This document shows, piece by piece, positions 7,869 to 15,521 of a DNA stretch of 64,000 bases (the stretch's first letter is position 1; every line of letters starts with the position of its first letter). The stretch is taken from NCBI GenBank assembly GCA_963731125.1, contig CAVSVP010000022.1:9027-73026 (forward strand), in the 5' to 3' direction. Source of the stretch: CAVSVP01 sp963731125 (lineage in GTDB: Bacteria > Pseudomonadota > Gammaproteobacteria > Competibacterales > Competibacteraceae). The notes beneath the pieces were generated by a model that worked only from the letters and a program-made list of their open reading frames with translations, made no database searches and had not been told where the DNA came from. A program made the translations under genes and the position numbers.

Positions 7869-8087
7869 GCCCATCTCGGCTTCCGTGGGTCGTCGTCAAG
7901 CAAAACAAAGATCACTATACCGACTCGCAAGTCATTGTCCGAGAGCACTAAATTTCTAGGGGTACAGCTTGCGGAAAAGGCCGACGCGCAGTTGGCGCGG
8001 CTGGCAGCCTAGGTTCTACTCCCACGCCCATCTCAGACTCCGAAGCTTTGACCCCCCCCCGGAATTTAGCGCTCTCTTGATAGATCG

Positions 8088-9797
8088 TCATACCTCAGCC
8101 CGGCGATGCTGAGCGAGACGAAGCGGCGTTTCCAACGGGATGGTCTTGAATACGAAATGCTTGCGTGCGAGGTGATAGACGGAATCGGCGCCATAGAAAT
8201 TCTTCCACATCCGCTCTAATTCCTCCTGACGGTAGGCGGTCAGCGGCTTTATCGCCTCGTCGTGGTGCCGCGTTGCCCGCTTTTCGCTAAGCATTCGCTC
8301 ATAGTTAGGACTGTAGGCGAGGTGTTCAGCAAGCGCGCCGATCTGGGCCTCAAAGTCGCACAAGCACCCCGGGATTATGCCCTCGATCAATCCGATTGCT
8401 TTCGCTTCCAGCGTTCCTATAGCCCGGCAGCTCGCGGTAATTTCAAAAGCTTTGTCGTAACCGACCCGCTTTGGGAGCAAATAGGTCCAATATTCGGAAC
8501 CGTAAAGTCCCATTGTTCGGTAATGCGGATTGAACACGATACCGGCCCGCGCATATATCTTGTCGCAAGCGAGCGCCAGCGAAACGCCACCGGCTCCGGC
8601 ATTACTATGTACTGCGGCGATGGTGAGCTGCGATTCCGTGGTTAGGATGGCATATACGAGATCATTAATCGCGTTGATATTACGCCAAGATTCATCTGCC
8701 GGATTTTCTGATGCTTCAATGACGTTCAAGTGGATGCCATTGGACCACGTGACAATTCCACCTAAGAGCACTAAAATCTTGATGGGACGCCGTCGGGCTT
8801 CGAGCACCGCTTCCCAGAGCCGCAGGCATTGGTCGGTGCTCATAGCGCCATTGTAGAAATCGAAGTGCAGATAACCAATGGCTTTATTCTCGGTGTACCA
8901 AATCTCTTGATGGGTGCTAGCATCCCGGCTAGCGAGCACGGGCAGAGGCGCGTGTGGGAGCCGTTCCACACGTTCGCCCAGAGCCATGACCGCAGGCAAC
9001 TTGAAGTGCCGTTGCTCGCTCTTGGTATCCTTGCGCCTGAGGTGGGATATCCAGACCGAGCCGTCGACTGCGGCACGGCAGATGGCGCCATGGCGGCGAG
9101 CGATTAGCTCGCCGGGTTCGCCATGAAGTGCGCTTTCGGCACACGCGCCATAAAGGTAAAACGCCTCCTCTTCGATGGTGTCTAGGAGGCCGGGGCTGCC
9201 ATCAGCGGCGTTGATCCTCCGTAGAATGATGGCCACCGAATCCGACTTCCAATCGATGCGGCGATCAACTTGCTTCATCATGGGCCGCAGGCGACCTCGT
9301 ACATCGGGCCTGCCGTAACTCAACGGTTCGGGCGTGAAGCCGGGATTCAGGACACGGTCGATGGCTTCCAGCACAACTTTGACAGCCGCTTCGGTGACTT
9401 CCACAGCATATAGGCTGTTCTTGCTTGTGCACCGCAAGCGGAAAGTCGCCGTGGCCCATATGTCGCCCGCATCCATTTCGGCTGCCGCCTGCAAGATATT
9501 AACACCCCACTCCGACTCGCCCTCTTGGATAGCCCAGTCGAGTGATGAGGGCCCCCGGTCTCCGGTGACGCCGGGGTGGATGATGAGGCAGCGGTGGCGA
9601 CGCCAGATATCTTCGGGTATGCGCTGTTTAAGACAAGGGCAAATGATCAGATCAGGTTGGAACAAAGCAAGTCCTTCCCGCATAACCTCATCGTTCAATG
9701 CCAACTCAAACGAAACCTCATAGCTACGCGCTATTAGCTCGGTATGGATTCGTTGGGTCAAGCTGTTGTAGGTCGAAGAGAGCAGTAAAATCCGCAT
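8088..9797 (-). CDS. hypX: HypX/HoxX hydrogenase maturation protein
   Basis: This 569-residue two-domain protein fits HypX (HoxX), which makes the CO ligand of the [NiFe]-hydrogenase active site from formyl-tetrahydrofolate under oxic conditions. The N-terminal half (residues 1 to about 250) is formyltransferase-like: QPDLIICPCLKQRIPEDIW, then HPGVTGDRGPSSLDWAI and an AEMDAGDIWATATF segment. These carry the HPG and D..GDI motifs of formyl-THF transferases. The C-terminal half (about 300-520) is crotonase-like: VLLGGIVTWSNGIHLNVIEA and VHSNAGAGGVSLALACDKI form the oxyanion-hole region. Length matches the family (about 560-570). The gene appears intact, but no hydrogenase structural genes or hypABCDEF occur in the window. 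A HyaD-type protease and a truncated hyaF/hupH lie 4.6-6 kb away on the opposite strand, separated by insertion sequences. A CTAG-free weak Shine-Dalgarno precedes the ATG at 9797. Confidence 0.9.
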   Translation of the reverse strand: MRILLLSSTYNSLTQRIHTELIARSYEVSFELALNDEVMREGLALFQPDLIICPCLKQRIPEDIWRRHRCLIIHPGVTGDRGPSSLDWAIQEGESEWGVNILQAAAEMDAGDIWATATFRLRCTSKNSLYAVEVTEAAVKVVLEAIDRVLNPGFTPEPLSYGRPDVRGRLRPMMKQVDRRIDWKSDSVAIILRRINAADGSPGLLDTIEEEAFYLYGACAESALHGEPGELIARRHGAICRAAVDGSVWISHLRRKDTKSEQRHFKLPAVMALGERVERLPHAPLPVLASRDASTHQEIWYTENKAIGYLHFDFYNGAMSTDQCLRLWEAVLEARRRPIKILVLLGGIVTWSNGIHLNVIEASENPADESWRNINAINDLVYAILTTESQLTIAAVHSNAGAGGVSLALACDKIYARAGIVFNPHYRTMGLYGSEYWTYLLPKRVGYDKAFEITASCRAIGTLEAKAIGLIEGIIPGCLCDFEAQIGALAEHLAYSPNYERMLSEKRATRHHDEAIKPLTAYRQEELERMWKNFYGADSVYHLARKHFVFKTIPLETPLRLAQHRRAEV

Positions 9798-10656
9798 CAG
9801 CTAGTCACCTGATTGTGTGCAAAAATAATGTTCGAATGATGATCTCCGCGCCCAATGCTTCTTCAACATAAGGTAGAACTCGGACCAAGGGTGATTATTT
9901 GTGAGCTTTTTTGAGACTACAATAGTAATGACTTCACGAAAATTCAGTCCGGAAAAGCCTGATGAAGTCTATGAGCGCTCGATATCAACGATTTTTTTAA
10001 CACGCATTGATTTACTTAAAATCTTACTTTTGCATGCTGAAACGGGTGCATTTCTAAAATAATGACACTTGCACCGTAACTTACCTTGGATTTTAATACT
10101 GCGAAATTCGCGCCAATACGCTTTTTGAGGGCATAACGTACTGATTCTGTTTTTATTCGCAGGTGGGAGAAGCGTCCGGGGTCTGCTCGGACGCCGTACG
10201 ATCATAATTGCTGGTCTAATGCCTTCTTCGCTGCGCCTGGGCTTTTCACTTTGCACGGAGCCTATGTTTTGGCGAGCCAACCCCGATGAGGAAACCGACT
10301 GGAGAGCTATGTGGGAGAAAACCGCCCGCACCGTTCGGAAGGCGGAGAGGTCGTCAACCCTTTCCAACCCCTATTATAAAAATACAGTGTTTGCGGTACT
10401 AAAATGGGGTCTTTACCTACCTGACTTAATTCTGTTCTTAAGTATATTTGTTATCTTGCGAAAGGGATGCATCAAGGAGATTTCTGTACAACAAACTTTC
10501 AATACTTCTTAAATGAATGCATAGCCGCAAAACTGTCATCGTGTGTTTTGAACATCAGTGCAGTCATGCGGAGCCAATATTAGGAGAGGTTGTTCTTGAA
10601 GCGGATGGGATAAACTTGATTAAACAAAGCGTACGGCGGCAAATTTCATTTTCTTA
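9798..10656. other. No recognised gene; possible unrecognised short frames
   Basis: About 860 bases between hypX and an ISKra4-derived element. Frames exist on the plus strand at 10219-10512 (97 codons, ending in a hydrophobic stretch LYLPDLILFLSIFVIL) and at 10517-10657 (46 codons, MHSRKTVIVCFEHQCSHAEP). A minus-strand frame spans 9969-10367. None has a convincing ribosome binding site or recognisable family, and two overlap antiparallel. I regard the stretch as decayed sequence containing the hypX promoter near 9800-9860. Confidence 0.4.
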
Positions 10657-10665
10657 ATTGTAAAC

Positions 10666-11072
10666 GGGCGTAACCAGATTTCCGCTTCTCAGGCGGCCCT
10701 AGGCAAGATCTCCAGTGCAGGCCGACGAATAGGTTTTTTAGGATACAGCCGAGCCGTTTCTTGTTCGATATAGTACTGCATGAAGTCCTCCCATTGCCCA
10801 TGGAGGGCGATACAACGAAGGTGGAGCAGAGCCTGGGCGCCGGGCAACGTCCAATGCATACCGGTGCGCTCCATGCGATCCTTGACCACATGACGGCAGG
10901 CGCCTTCGATGACACCCGAAGCAATCGGATAGCCGGCCGCCACATATTGATCATAATGCACGCGGTGACGATGGCGATGAAAGTAATTGCTGATTTCTAA
11001 TCCCCTGCTTCAGGGGCCAGGGAACCCGCCCTTTATCCGCTACCCTCGCCGTGCGGAAATTTGGTTACGCCC
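10666..11072. mobile_element. Internally deleted ISKra4-family element
   Basis: Both ends are readable. GGGCGTAACCAGATTTCCGC (10666-10685) is the inverted repeat, with one mismatch, of 11053-11072. The element is flanked on both sides by the 9-bp direct repeat ATTGTAAAC (10657-10665 and 11073-11081), the expected target-site duplication. At 407 bp it is far shorter than an autonomous ISKra4 element (well over 1 kb) and holds only the transposase C-terminus, so it is a non-autonomous, MITE-like deletion derivative. Confidence 0.85.
10689..11000 (-). pseudogene. ISKra4-family transposase, C-terminal fragment
   Basis: About 100 codons remain, reading leftwards to a TGA at 10689-10691. The sequence has the diagnostic ISKra4 segment AAGYPIASGVIEGACRHVVK with DRMERTGMHW, which contains the last catalytic Glu, followed by GAQALLHLRCIALHGQWEDF. 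Upstream, FHRHRHRVHYDQYV also fits the family. Everything N-terminal of this is absent: the reading frame meets the opposite terminal inverted repeat within 60 bases. The fragment lacks the first two catalytic acids, so it cannot transpose itself. It might still be moved by an intact ISKra4 transposase, since both terminal repeats are preserved. Confidence 0.85.
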
Positions 11073-11183
11073 ATTGTAAACAGACTGAATAAGACTCATT
11101 TATTTCATCCAAAATTTTCTTCTTCGTGAACGGCGATCGCGACTTGATCGACAAGTTCATAGAAAAATTAAGGTGGACTAGAG

Positions 11184-12636
11184 CAGCCCTTTTAACATGA
11201 TAGCAAGTGATTTATTCTGAAAGAGTTTTTCATAACTATTAGGTTCGTATCATGATTGGCAATGACATCTTCCGCCGCTTTGCTAAGAAGGCGCCTGTGC
11301 CGATGATGGTGCGCGCGCTGCTGGAGCGCACCTTCCATCCAGAACGTTTGGACGCTTGGTTTGCCCAGATGGCCGAGGCGCAGTACACCCGAGAGCTGCT
11401 CTTCTCCACGCTGTTTGAGATGATGAGCCAGGTGGTCTGCGGGATGCGCCGATCTATCCACGATGCCTACCAGTCGGGCGAAGACATTGCGGTGTCGGTG
11501 GTGGCCGTCTACCGCAAGCTGGCGCGCATCGAGACGCATACCGCTGCGGAGTTGGTGCGCTACGCGGCGCGCGAGACGGGGGCGGTGATGCAAGCGCTGG
11601 GTGATGAGCGGCCATCGCTGGTGGCGGGCCACACGGTCAAGATTCTCGATGGTAACGCGCTGCCAGCCAGCGAGCATCGGCTCAACGAGTTGCGGGGGCT
11701 GAGTGCAGGCCCCCTGCCGGGCAAGTCGGTGGTGGTGTTCGAGCCGGCCCGTAACCTCATGGTCGATGTCTTCCCCTGCGAAGACGGTCATGGCCAGGAA
11801 CGTTCGCTGCTGCCGGCCATCCTTGAGACAGTGCAGGCCGGTGAGGTATGGATAGGGGACCGCAACTTCTGTGTCACCGACTTGCTGTTCGGTATTGCCC
11901 AGCGCTCCGCCTCCTTCATCATTCGCGAACACGGCCAGTTGCGTTTTCGGCCCTTGGAGGCGCAGCACGGGGAGAGCCGCACCGACCCGGGCGTGGTCAG
12001 CGAGCAGGCCGTGGAGTTGACCGATGCCCAAGGGCAGACACTGAGACTGCGCCGGGTGCGGGTGCAACTGGACAAGCCCACGCGTGACGGCGACAACGTG
12101 ATCTACCTCCTGACCAACGTGCCTGCTGAGGTCGCCGATGCCGCCCGTGTTGCGCAACTTTATCGCAACCGCTGGCGCCTGGAGACGGCTTTTCAGGGGC
12201 TGGCCGTGGCGCTGGAAAGCGAGATCGATACCCTGGCCTATCCCAAAGCAGCGTTGTTTGGTGTTTGTGTAGCGCTGGTGACCTACCATCTGATGGCCGC
12301 CACCAAGGCCGCTCTGGCCCAGGTGCATGGAGCCGAGACCATCGAGCGGGAATTCTCTGATTACTACCTGGCGGGCGAACTGGATGCCATCACGCCCGGT
12401 ATGTTGGTCGCGCTGCCCGAGGAGCACTGGCGCCCCTTTCGGACCATGCCGGTGGAAGACGTTGCCGTCTGGCTGATGGAACTGGCCGGGCAGGTCCGGC
12501 TGGCCCGCTTCAAGAAGCATCCTCGGGGGCCAAAGAAGCCTCCGCCCAAGCGGGTTCATGATCCCCAAAAGCCACATGTCTCAACCGCCAAAATCATTGC
12601 CGCTCGTAAGAAGTCCGCAACATGTTAAAAGGGCTG
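11184..12636. mobile_element. Complete IS4-family insertion sequence with 12-bp target duplication
   Basis: The terminal repeats CAGCCCTTTTAACATG (11184-11199) and CATGTTAAAAGGGCTG (12621-12636) are perfect 16-bp inverted copies. GGTGGACTAGAG is duplicated directly outside both ends (11172-11183 and 12637-12648). A 12-bp duplication fits the IS4 family (usually 10-13 bp). Intact ends, an exact duplication and an uninterrupted transposase indicate a relatively recent insertion, 100 bp upstream of the receiver gene at 12737. Confidence 0.93.
11252..12628 (+). CDS. IS4-family transposase
   Basis: A full-length DDE transposase of 458 residues lying inside precise terminal inverted repeats. The three catalytic acids are placed as expected: Asp in TVKILDGNALPASEHRL, Asp in EVWIGDRNFCVTDLL, and the Glu of the Y-R-E signature in YRNRWRLETAFQGL. 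The Lys position that follows in IS4 YREK motifs is not obvious because the segment reads LETAFQGLAVALESEIDTLA. The basic C-terminus (RFKKHPRGPKKPPPKR) is typical for DNA binding. ATG 11252 is the natural start; ATG codons nearby are few and the frame is open only from there. The gene ends 8 bases before the right inverted repeat. A long antisense frame over the same stretch is a composition shadow. Confidence 0.92.
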   Translation: MIGNDIFRRFAKKAPVPMMVRALLERTFHPERLDAWFAQMAEAQYTRELLFSTLFEMMSQVVCGMRRSIHDAYQSGEDIAVSVVAVYRKLARIETHTAAELVRYAARETGAVMQALGDERPSLVAGHTVKILDGNALPASEHRLNELRGLSAGPLPGKSVVVFEPARNLMVDVFPCEDGHGQERSLLPAILETVQAGEVWIGDRNFCVTDLLFGIAQRSASFIIREHGQLRFRPLEAQHGESRTDPGVVSEQAVELTDAQGQTLRLRRVRVQLDKPTRDGDNVIYLLTNVPAEVADAARVAQLYRNRWRLETAFQGLAVALESEIDTLAYPKAALFGVCVALVTYHLMAATKAALAQVHGAETIEREFSDYYLAGELDAITPGMLVALPEEHWRPFRTMPVEDVAVWLMELAGQVRLARFKKHPRGPKKPPPKRVHDPQKPHVSTAKIIAARKKSATC

Positions 12637-12736
12637 GGTGGACTAGAGTGACTTTCATGTATCTGCTCACGCCGTCAAGTTGGAGTGTTTCATGTTAAAC
12701 GCTTAATGATTAGCGATCACAGAAGGAGCTAGTTCA

Positions 12737-13123
12737 ATGTTCCAGATCCTGGTTGTAGAGGACAATGCCAATTATCGAAAAATTGTCTGTGAGTTACTAC
12801 GTAGCCATTTCCCCTCAATAAATGTTTTAGAGGCAAGCGATGGAGACGAAGCGCTTCCTCAAGTCACTTCGCTAGTGCCGGATATGATCTTGCTGGACAT
12901 TAAACTGCCGAAAGTGAGTGGCTTAGAACTCGCGAAGCAAATTAAAGCATTACATTCTCACATTGTTGTTGTTATTCTCTCATCCTATGATTTGCCCGAG
13001 TACCGTAGTGCTGCCTTTCGAAATGGAGCGGATTGCTTTATTGCAAAGGGTTCACCTTCTTGCACTGAAGAGGTTTTCGCTCGAATTGAAGGCATTATGG
13101 CTTTCAAAAGCAACATTGCATAA
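12737..13123 (+). CDS. Stand-alone response regulator receiver protein
   Basis: This 128-residue protein consists only of a CheY-like receiver domain. The acidic pocket residues are in VVEDNANYRK, the phospho-acceptor is Asp54 in ILLDIKLPKVSG, the switch Ser/Thr is in VVILSSYDLPEYR, and the conserved Lys104 is in DCFIAKGSPS. There is no output domain; the frame stops at IEGIMAFKSNIA. The ATG at 12737 is preceded by AGAAGGAG at a good distance. Similar single-domain or truncated LuxR-type receivers relay phosphate or regulate by protein contact. No kinase is adjacent; the nearest is at 5138. An IS4 element has inserted 100 bp upstream and may have displaced its promoter. It could also be the receiver half of a NarL-type regulator that lost its DNA-binding domain. 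Confidence 0.88.
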   Translation: MFQILVVEDNANYRKIVCELLRSHFPSINVLEASDGDEALPQVTSLVPDMILLDIKLPKVSGLELAKQIKALHSHIVVVILSSYDLPEYRSAAFRNGADCFIAKGSPSCTEEVFARIEGIMAFKSNIA

Positions 13124-13146
13124 TCCGAAACTTCTGGATCCCTGTA

Positions 13147-13327
13147 ACTCGATGATCAAGTTTTTTCTTCTTGACTTTCGAATAAATTTACGAACTTTAA
13201 ATTTTTCAAAAAGTTATAGCTTTCAAGCTACTGAGCAACTGGAGAGCGGCAATAATCGCTCATATTGATAACCATTTGATTATTCGACATTTGAAAATGT
13301 CAAGCACTAAAAACTTGATCATCGAGT
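13147..13327. repeat. 181-bp element with perfect 19-bp terminal inverted repeats
   Basis: ACTCGATGATCAAGTTTTT (13147-13165) is the exact reverse complement of AAAAACTTGATCATCGAGT (13309-13327). The enclosed sequence is AT-rich and non-coding. GTA occurs directly outside both ends, a possible but weak 3-bp duplication. It may be a miniature transposable element; it begins 24 bases after the receiver gene stop and could also end that transcript. Confidence 0.6.
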
Positions 13328-13840
13328 GTAAATTTTCTGTTTTCCCCAAGCTTATCTCGATTTCCAAGGATTCTAAAAATACCTAAAAGCACCTTGGTAA
13401 TCAGCGACAAACTTCCCGTCTGTAATAATTAGGAAACACTAGGTTTTCCTGTGAAACTTCAGTATAAGCACTAACTTAGTGTATACATCCCCGTTTCCTT
13501 ATCAAAATTGTCTTTATAAAGCGACGCTTTTTCAGATGCTTTCCTGCATCTCTTGCCATCAAGCTGTCATAAAAGCATAGTATTAATTTAAGTATATGAA
13601 TTATAAACATAAAAAAGCTTGCACGATAATTGCCTGGTCCTAATTTAGCGCTTTGCTTGCGGAAAAAATGAGTTGCCCATTGCAAATTATTCGCTTTGTT
13701 AAGACAGGTTTCTAGGGTCGGAACCGTAGAGCGGGGTTTTAGGGCTAGTTGATGCCGAAATGCAATTATTGTCTGCCCTTCGATTGGCTCGCTCATCCCA
13801 TCAGCCCGCTGAACAAGGCGCCATCACTTGATGTATGTCC
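13328..13840. other. Intergenic, nothing recognised
   Basis: About 510 AT-rich bases with no supported gene. A 106-codon minus-strand frame at 13476-13796 has no recognisable family or ribosome binding site, and I do not support it. Confidence 0.45.
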
Positions 13841-13846
13841 TAAGAG

Positions 13847-14167
13847 GTGATCCTTGACGGCGGTACTGGTGGGGGCGGAGAAGGCCCTGGTGACGGCGAC
13901 AGTGGTGCGGGTAGCGTTACTATTTCCAAGGCAGAGTGGAATATTGGGAAAGAACGGCTGCGAGTCGAGGGAGACGATGCGCCGACGGGAGCCGACGTAC
14001 TGGTCAGCGACGCCGACAGTGGAGACTTGCTTGGGCAAACTGTTGTCGAAGAGAATGGCAGGTGGCGTTTTGAAGCATTTAACGTGGCGGTTCCCTGCCG
14101 TGTGCGGGCGGAAATCAATGGCCAATTCGGTGAAAGCGAGGTAGATAGAGCGCCGAACTGTAACTAA
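13847..14167 (+). pseudogene. Beta-sandwich (Ig-like) repeat domain fragment
   Basis: The 106-codon frame starts at a GTG without a ribosome binding site, directly after an in-frame TAA at 13841. It begins with a Gly/Asp-rich linker (GGTGGGGEGPGDGDSGAG) and continues with one domain: VTISKAEWNIGKERLRVEG, LVSDADSGDLLGQTVVEENG, RWRFEAFN, CRVRAEI and a terminal APNC. Domains of this type occur as C-terminal repeats on larger secreted proteins in purple sulfur bacteria and relatives, as far as I recall. The linker looks like the inside of a larger protein, so I read this as the 3' end of a gene whose 5' part is lost. A second fragment of the same domain type lies at 19156-19341. No partner or enzymatic function can be assigned. 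Confidence 0.5.
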
Positions 14168-14180
14168 CGGTTCCTGCTCA

Positions 14181-14215
14181 GGGATTAGAGCGGGCGCTCA
14201 GCGCGCTCTAATCCC
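14181..14215. terminator. 12-bp-stem hairpin
   Basis: GGGATTAGAGCG (14181-14192) pairs perfectly with CGCTCTAATCCC (14204-14215). It follows the Ig-like fragment stop by 14 bases. No T-run follows, so termination is plausible but unproven. The structured repeat copy A begins 10 bases later. Confidence 0.5.
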
Positions 14216-14224
14216 AAATCGCAT

Positions 14225-14315
14225 GGAGTGGCATCAGCAGCACAGGGATGTATGCGCTAGCGAATTTGGGTAGTATAGTCTGTAAGCGGCGCTGGCCTCC
14301 CAGTTTATGCACTCC
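14225..14315. repeat. Structured intergenic repeat, copy A
   Basis: It contains the family's unpaired motifs AGCAG (14236-14240), CGCTAGCGAAT (14255-14265) and TAAGCGGCG (14283-14291) in the same order and spacing as the other copies. It also shares TTATGCAC at its 3' end with copy B. The closing stem is degenerate: GGAGTG (14225-14230) can pair with CACTCC (14310-14315). It ends 55 bases upstream of the hydrogenase protease start, so it may lie in that gene's leader. Confidence 0.7.
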
Positions 14316-14370
14316 TTAGCGCTCGAGGTTGCATTCCTGATTCATTAATCATGAGGGAGAGAAACATGCT

Positions 14371-14850
14371 ATGCCCGATAAAATTCTGGTTCTAGGCATA
14401 GGAAACACATTGTTGGGGGATGATGGGGTAGGGGTGCATTGCGTGCGCCGGCTGCAGGCCGAACAATCGGGGCTGGCAGAACAGATTGATTTTCTTGATG
14501 GCGGTACTCTCAGTTTTACCTTAGCCGGTTACCTGGAAACGACAAATCACCTGCTGGTGATCGATGCGGCACAATTGCAGAAGGTTCCTGGTGCGATTGC
14601 CGTGTTTGAGGATGCCGCGATGGACCAGTTTATCCGCGGCAACAAAAAAGCCAGTGTTCATGAAGTGAGCCTGTTAGACTTGCTGGCAATCACTCAGCTG
14701 GCGGGACATATGCCCCAGCATCGAGCACTCGTCGCTATCCAGCCCCAATGCATCGATTGGTCTGAGAACCTCTCGGAACCGGTAGGCCAAGCCGTTTCCA
14801 CCGCCTGTGAGCAGGCGCTTAGCATTATCGAGCGCTGGCGGGATCAATAA
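14371..14850 (+). CDS. HyaD/HupD-type [NiFe]-hydrogenase maturation protease
   Basis: A 159-residue endopeptidase of the family that removes the C-terminal peptide from the hydrogenase large subunit after nickel insertion. The N-terminal motif GIGNTLLGDDGVGVHCV has the first nickel-sensing acidic residue (Asp in the place often taken by Glu16). LLVIDAAQLQ carries the second (near residue 62), and ASVHEVSLLDLLAI gives the His (near residue 93). The end segment PQHRALVAIQPQCIDW also matches the HyaD/HybD group. Length is normal. ATG 14371 follows GAGGGAGAG at a suitable distance; an ATG five bases earlier is out of frame. The gene looks intact although its hydrogenase is not in the window. A truncated hyaF/hupH follows at 15314 in the same direction, so the two were probably part of one maturation cluster. 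Confidence 0.92.
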   Translation: MPDKILVLGIGNTLLGDDGVGVHCVRRLQAEQSGLAEQIDFLDGGTLSFTLAGYLETTNHLLVIDAAQLQKVPGAIAVFEDAAMDQFIRGNKKASVHEVSLLDLLAITQLAGHMPQHRALVAIQPQCIDWSENLSEPVGQAVSTACEQALSIIERWRDQ

Positions 14851-15313
14851 AAGTAAAGCAGTGCCTTACGCCTTTAGAGAAAAATTTTGTTACTTTGTGT
14901 CCTTTTTTAGGACTAATCGACAATATTTTGTCGCATCAGACTCTAATGCTCTAGTTATTATATGGGTTTTTACGAGGGCAATAAGTGTTATTACTTTTAC
15001 TTTTATCTTAAGATAGGCAGGTTATATTGCGTAGATCAGATAAGGATAAGGCTACGAATCGCATGGTTATTGTTGGCTTTTCTACAATTTCGGACTGTTG
15101 CCCTCCTAGCACCCAACTGTAAGATCCAGGCAGAGCGGAAATGAATTGGCTTGATTTATGCCATCAGAGATAAGTATTGGCGTAATTAGCGGCTTGCTTT
15201 TCTCAACGTCAGCCCTGTGTCGAGTCGCAAGCTGCGATTTTAATCAAATATCATGACCAACGATAAATCATAAAACGTAAAGATATTCAGTAATAGCGTT
15301 GACAAGGAGGGCA
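14851..15313. other. Intergenic, nothing recognised
   Basis: About 460 bases between the protease and the hyaF/hupH remnant. AT-rich frames are present (for example 14962-15144), but their translations are low-complexity and match nothing I know. Possibly remains of an intervening hydrogenase accessory gene. Confidence 0.4.
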
Positions 15314-15467
15314 ATGAAGCGACTTACCGATATTCCTATCAAAGTAGTCCCCACCGTACCGACACCTGCGACATCACGTAACGCTTTACCGCTTCTGTAC
15401 GAGATTGCCACGATGCTCGAGCGTTTGCTAAATACCGGTGCGACAGATTGCATTGATCTCCGCCGCG
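15314..15467 (+). pseudogene. HyaF/HupH hydrogenase accessory protein, N-terminal fragment
   Basis: An ATG at 15314 is preceded by a perfect AAGGAGG at 15304-15310. The 51 codons up to 15467 read MKRLTDIPIKV, then NALPLLYEIATMLERLLNTG and CIDLRR. This matches the start of HyaF/HupH proteins, which have a conserved LP.L.EI...LERLL.TG...IDLR segment and take part in maturation of the hydrogenase small subunit. Full-length proteins are about 280 residues. At 15468 the sequence enters the left terminal repeat of an IS1-like element, and the frame ends at a TGA inside it (15512-15514). The gene is therefore broken by insertion, and the remaining 3' part is not found on the right side of the element. 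The lost hyaF would have followed the HyaD-type protease. Confidence 0.7.
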
Positions 15468-15521
15468 GGTCGTGTACCGCTAGCGTGCGGGTAATTGCAA
15501 AATGGGCCAGATGATGCCATA

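Larger units (their letters stand above)
7217..8087. other. Long AT-rich intergenic region with two repeat structures
   Basis: About 870 bases separate the response regulator start from the hypX 3' end. No coding frame is credible. It holds the TGTAAA array (7412-7522) and a 114-bp inverted-repeat element (7755-7868), both listed separately. The rest shows no recognised signal apart from a C9 run near 8051-8059. Confidence 0.6.

Noticed and set aside
9969..10512. Overlapping antiparallel frames of 132 and 97 codons.
   Set aside because: Both lack ribosome binding sites and recognisable motifs, and they exclude each other. Only a hydrophobic stretch in the plus-strand frame is notable.
11192..12577. 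Long minus-strand open frame of 461 codons opposite the IS4 transposase.
   Set aside because: It mirrors the GC-rich transposase gene, has no recognisable domain and no ribosome binding site; the plus-strand gene has intact catalytic motifs and lies within exact terminal repeats.
13476..13796. Minus-strand frame of 106 codons in an AT-rich gap.
   Set aside because: No homology that I recognise, no Shine-Dalgarno, and mixed low-complexity composition.
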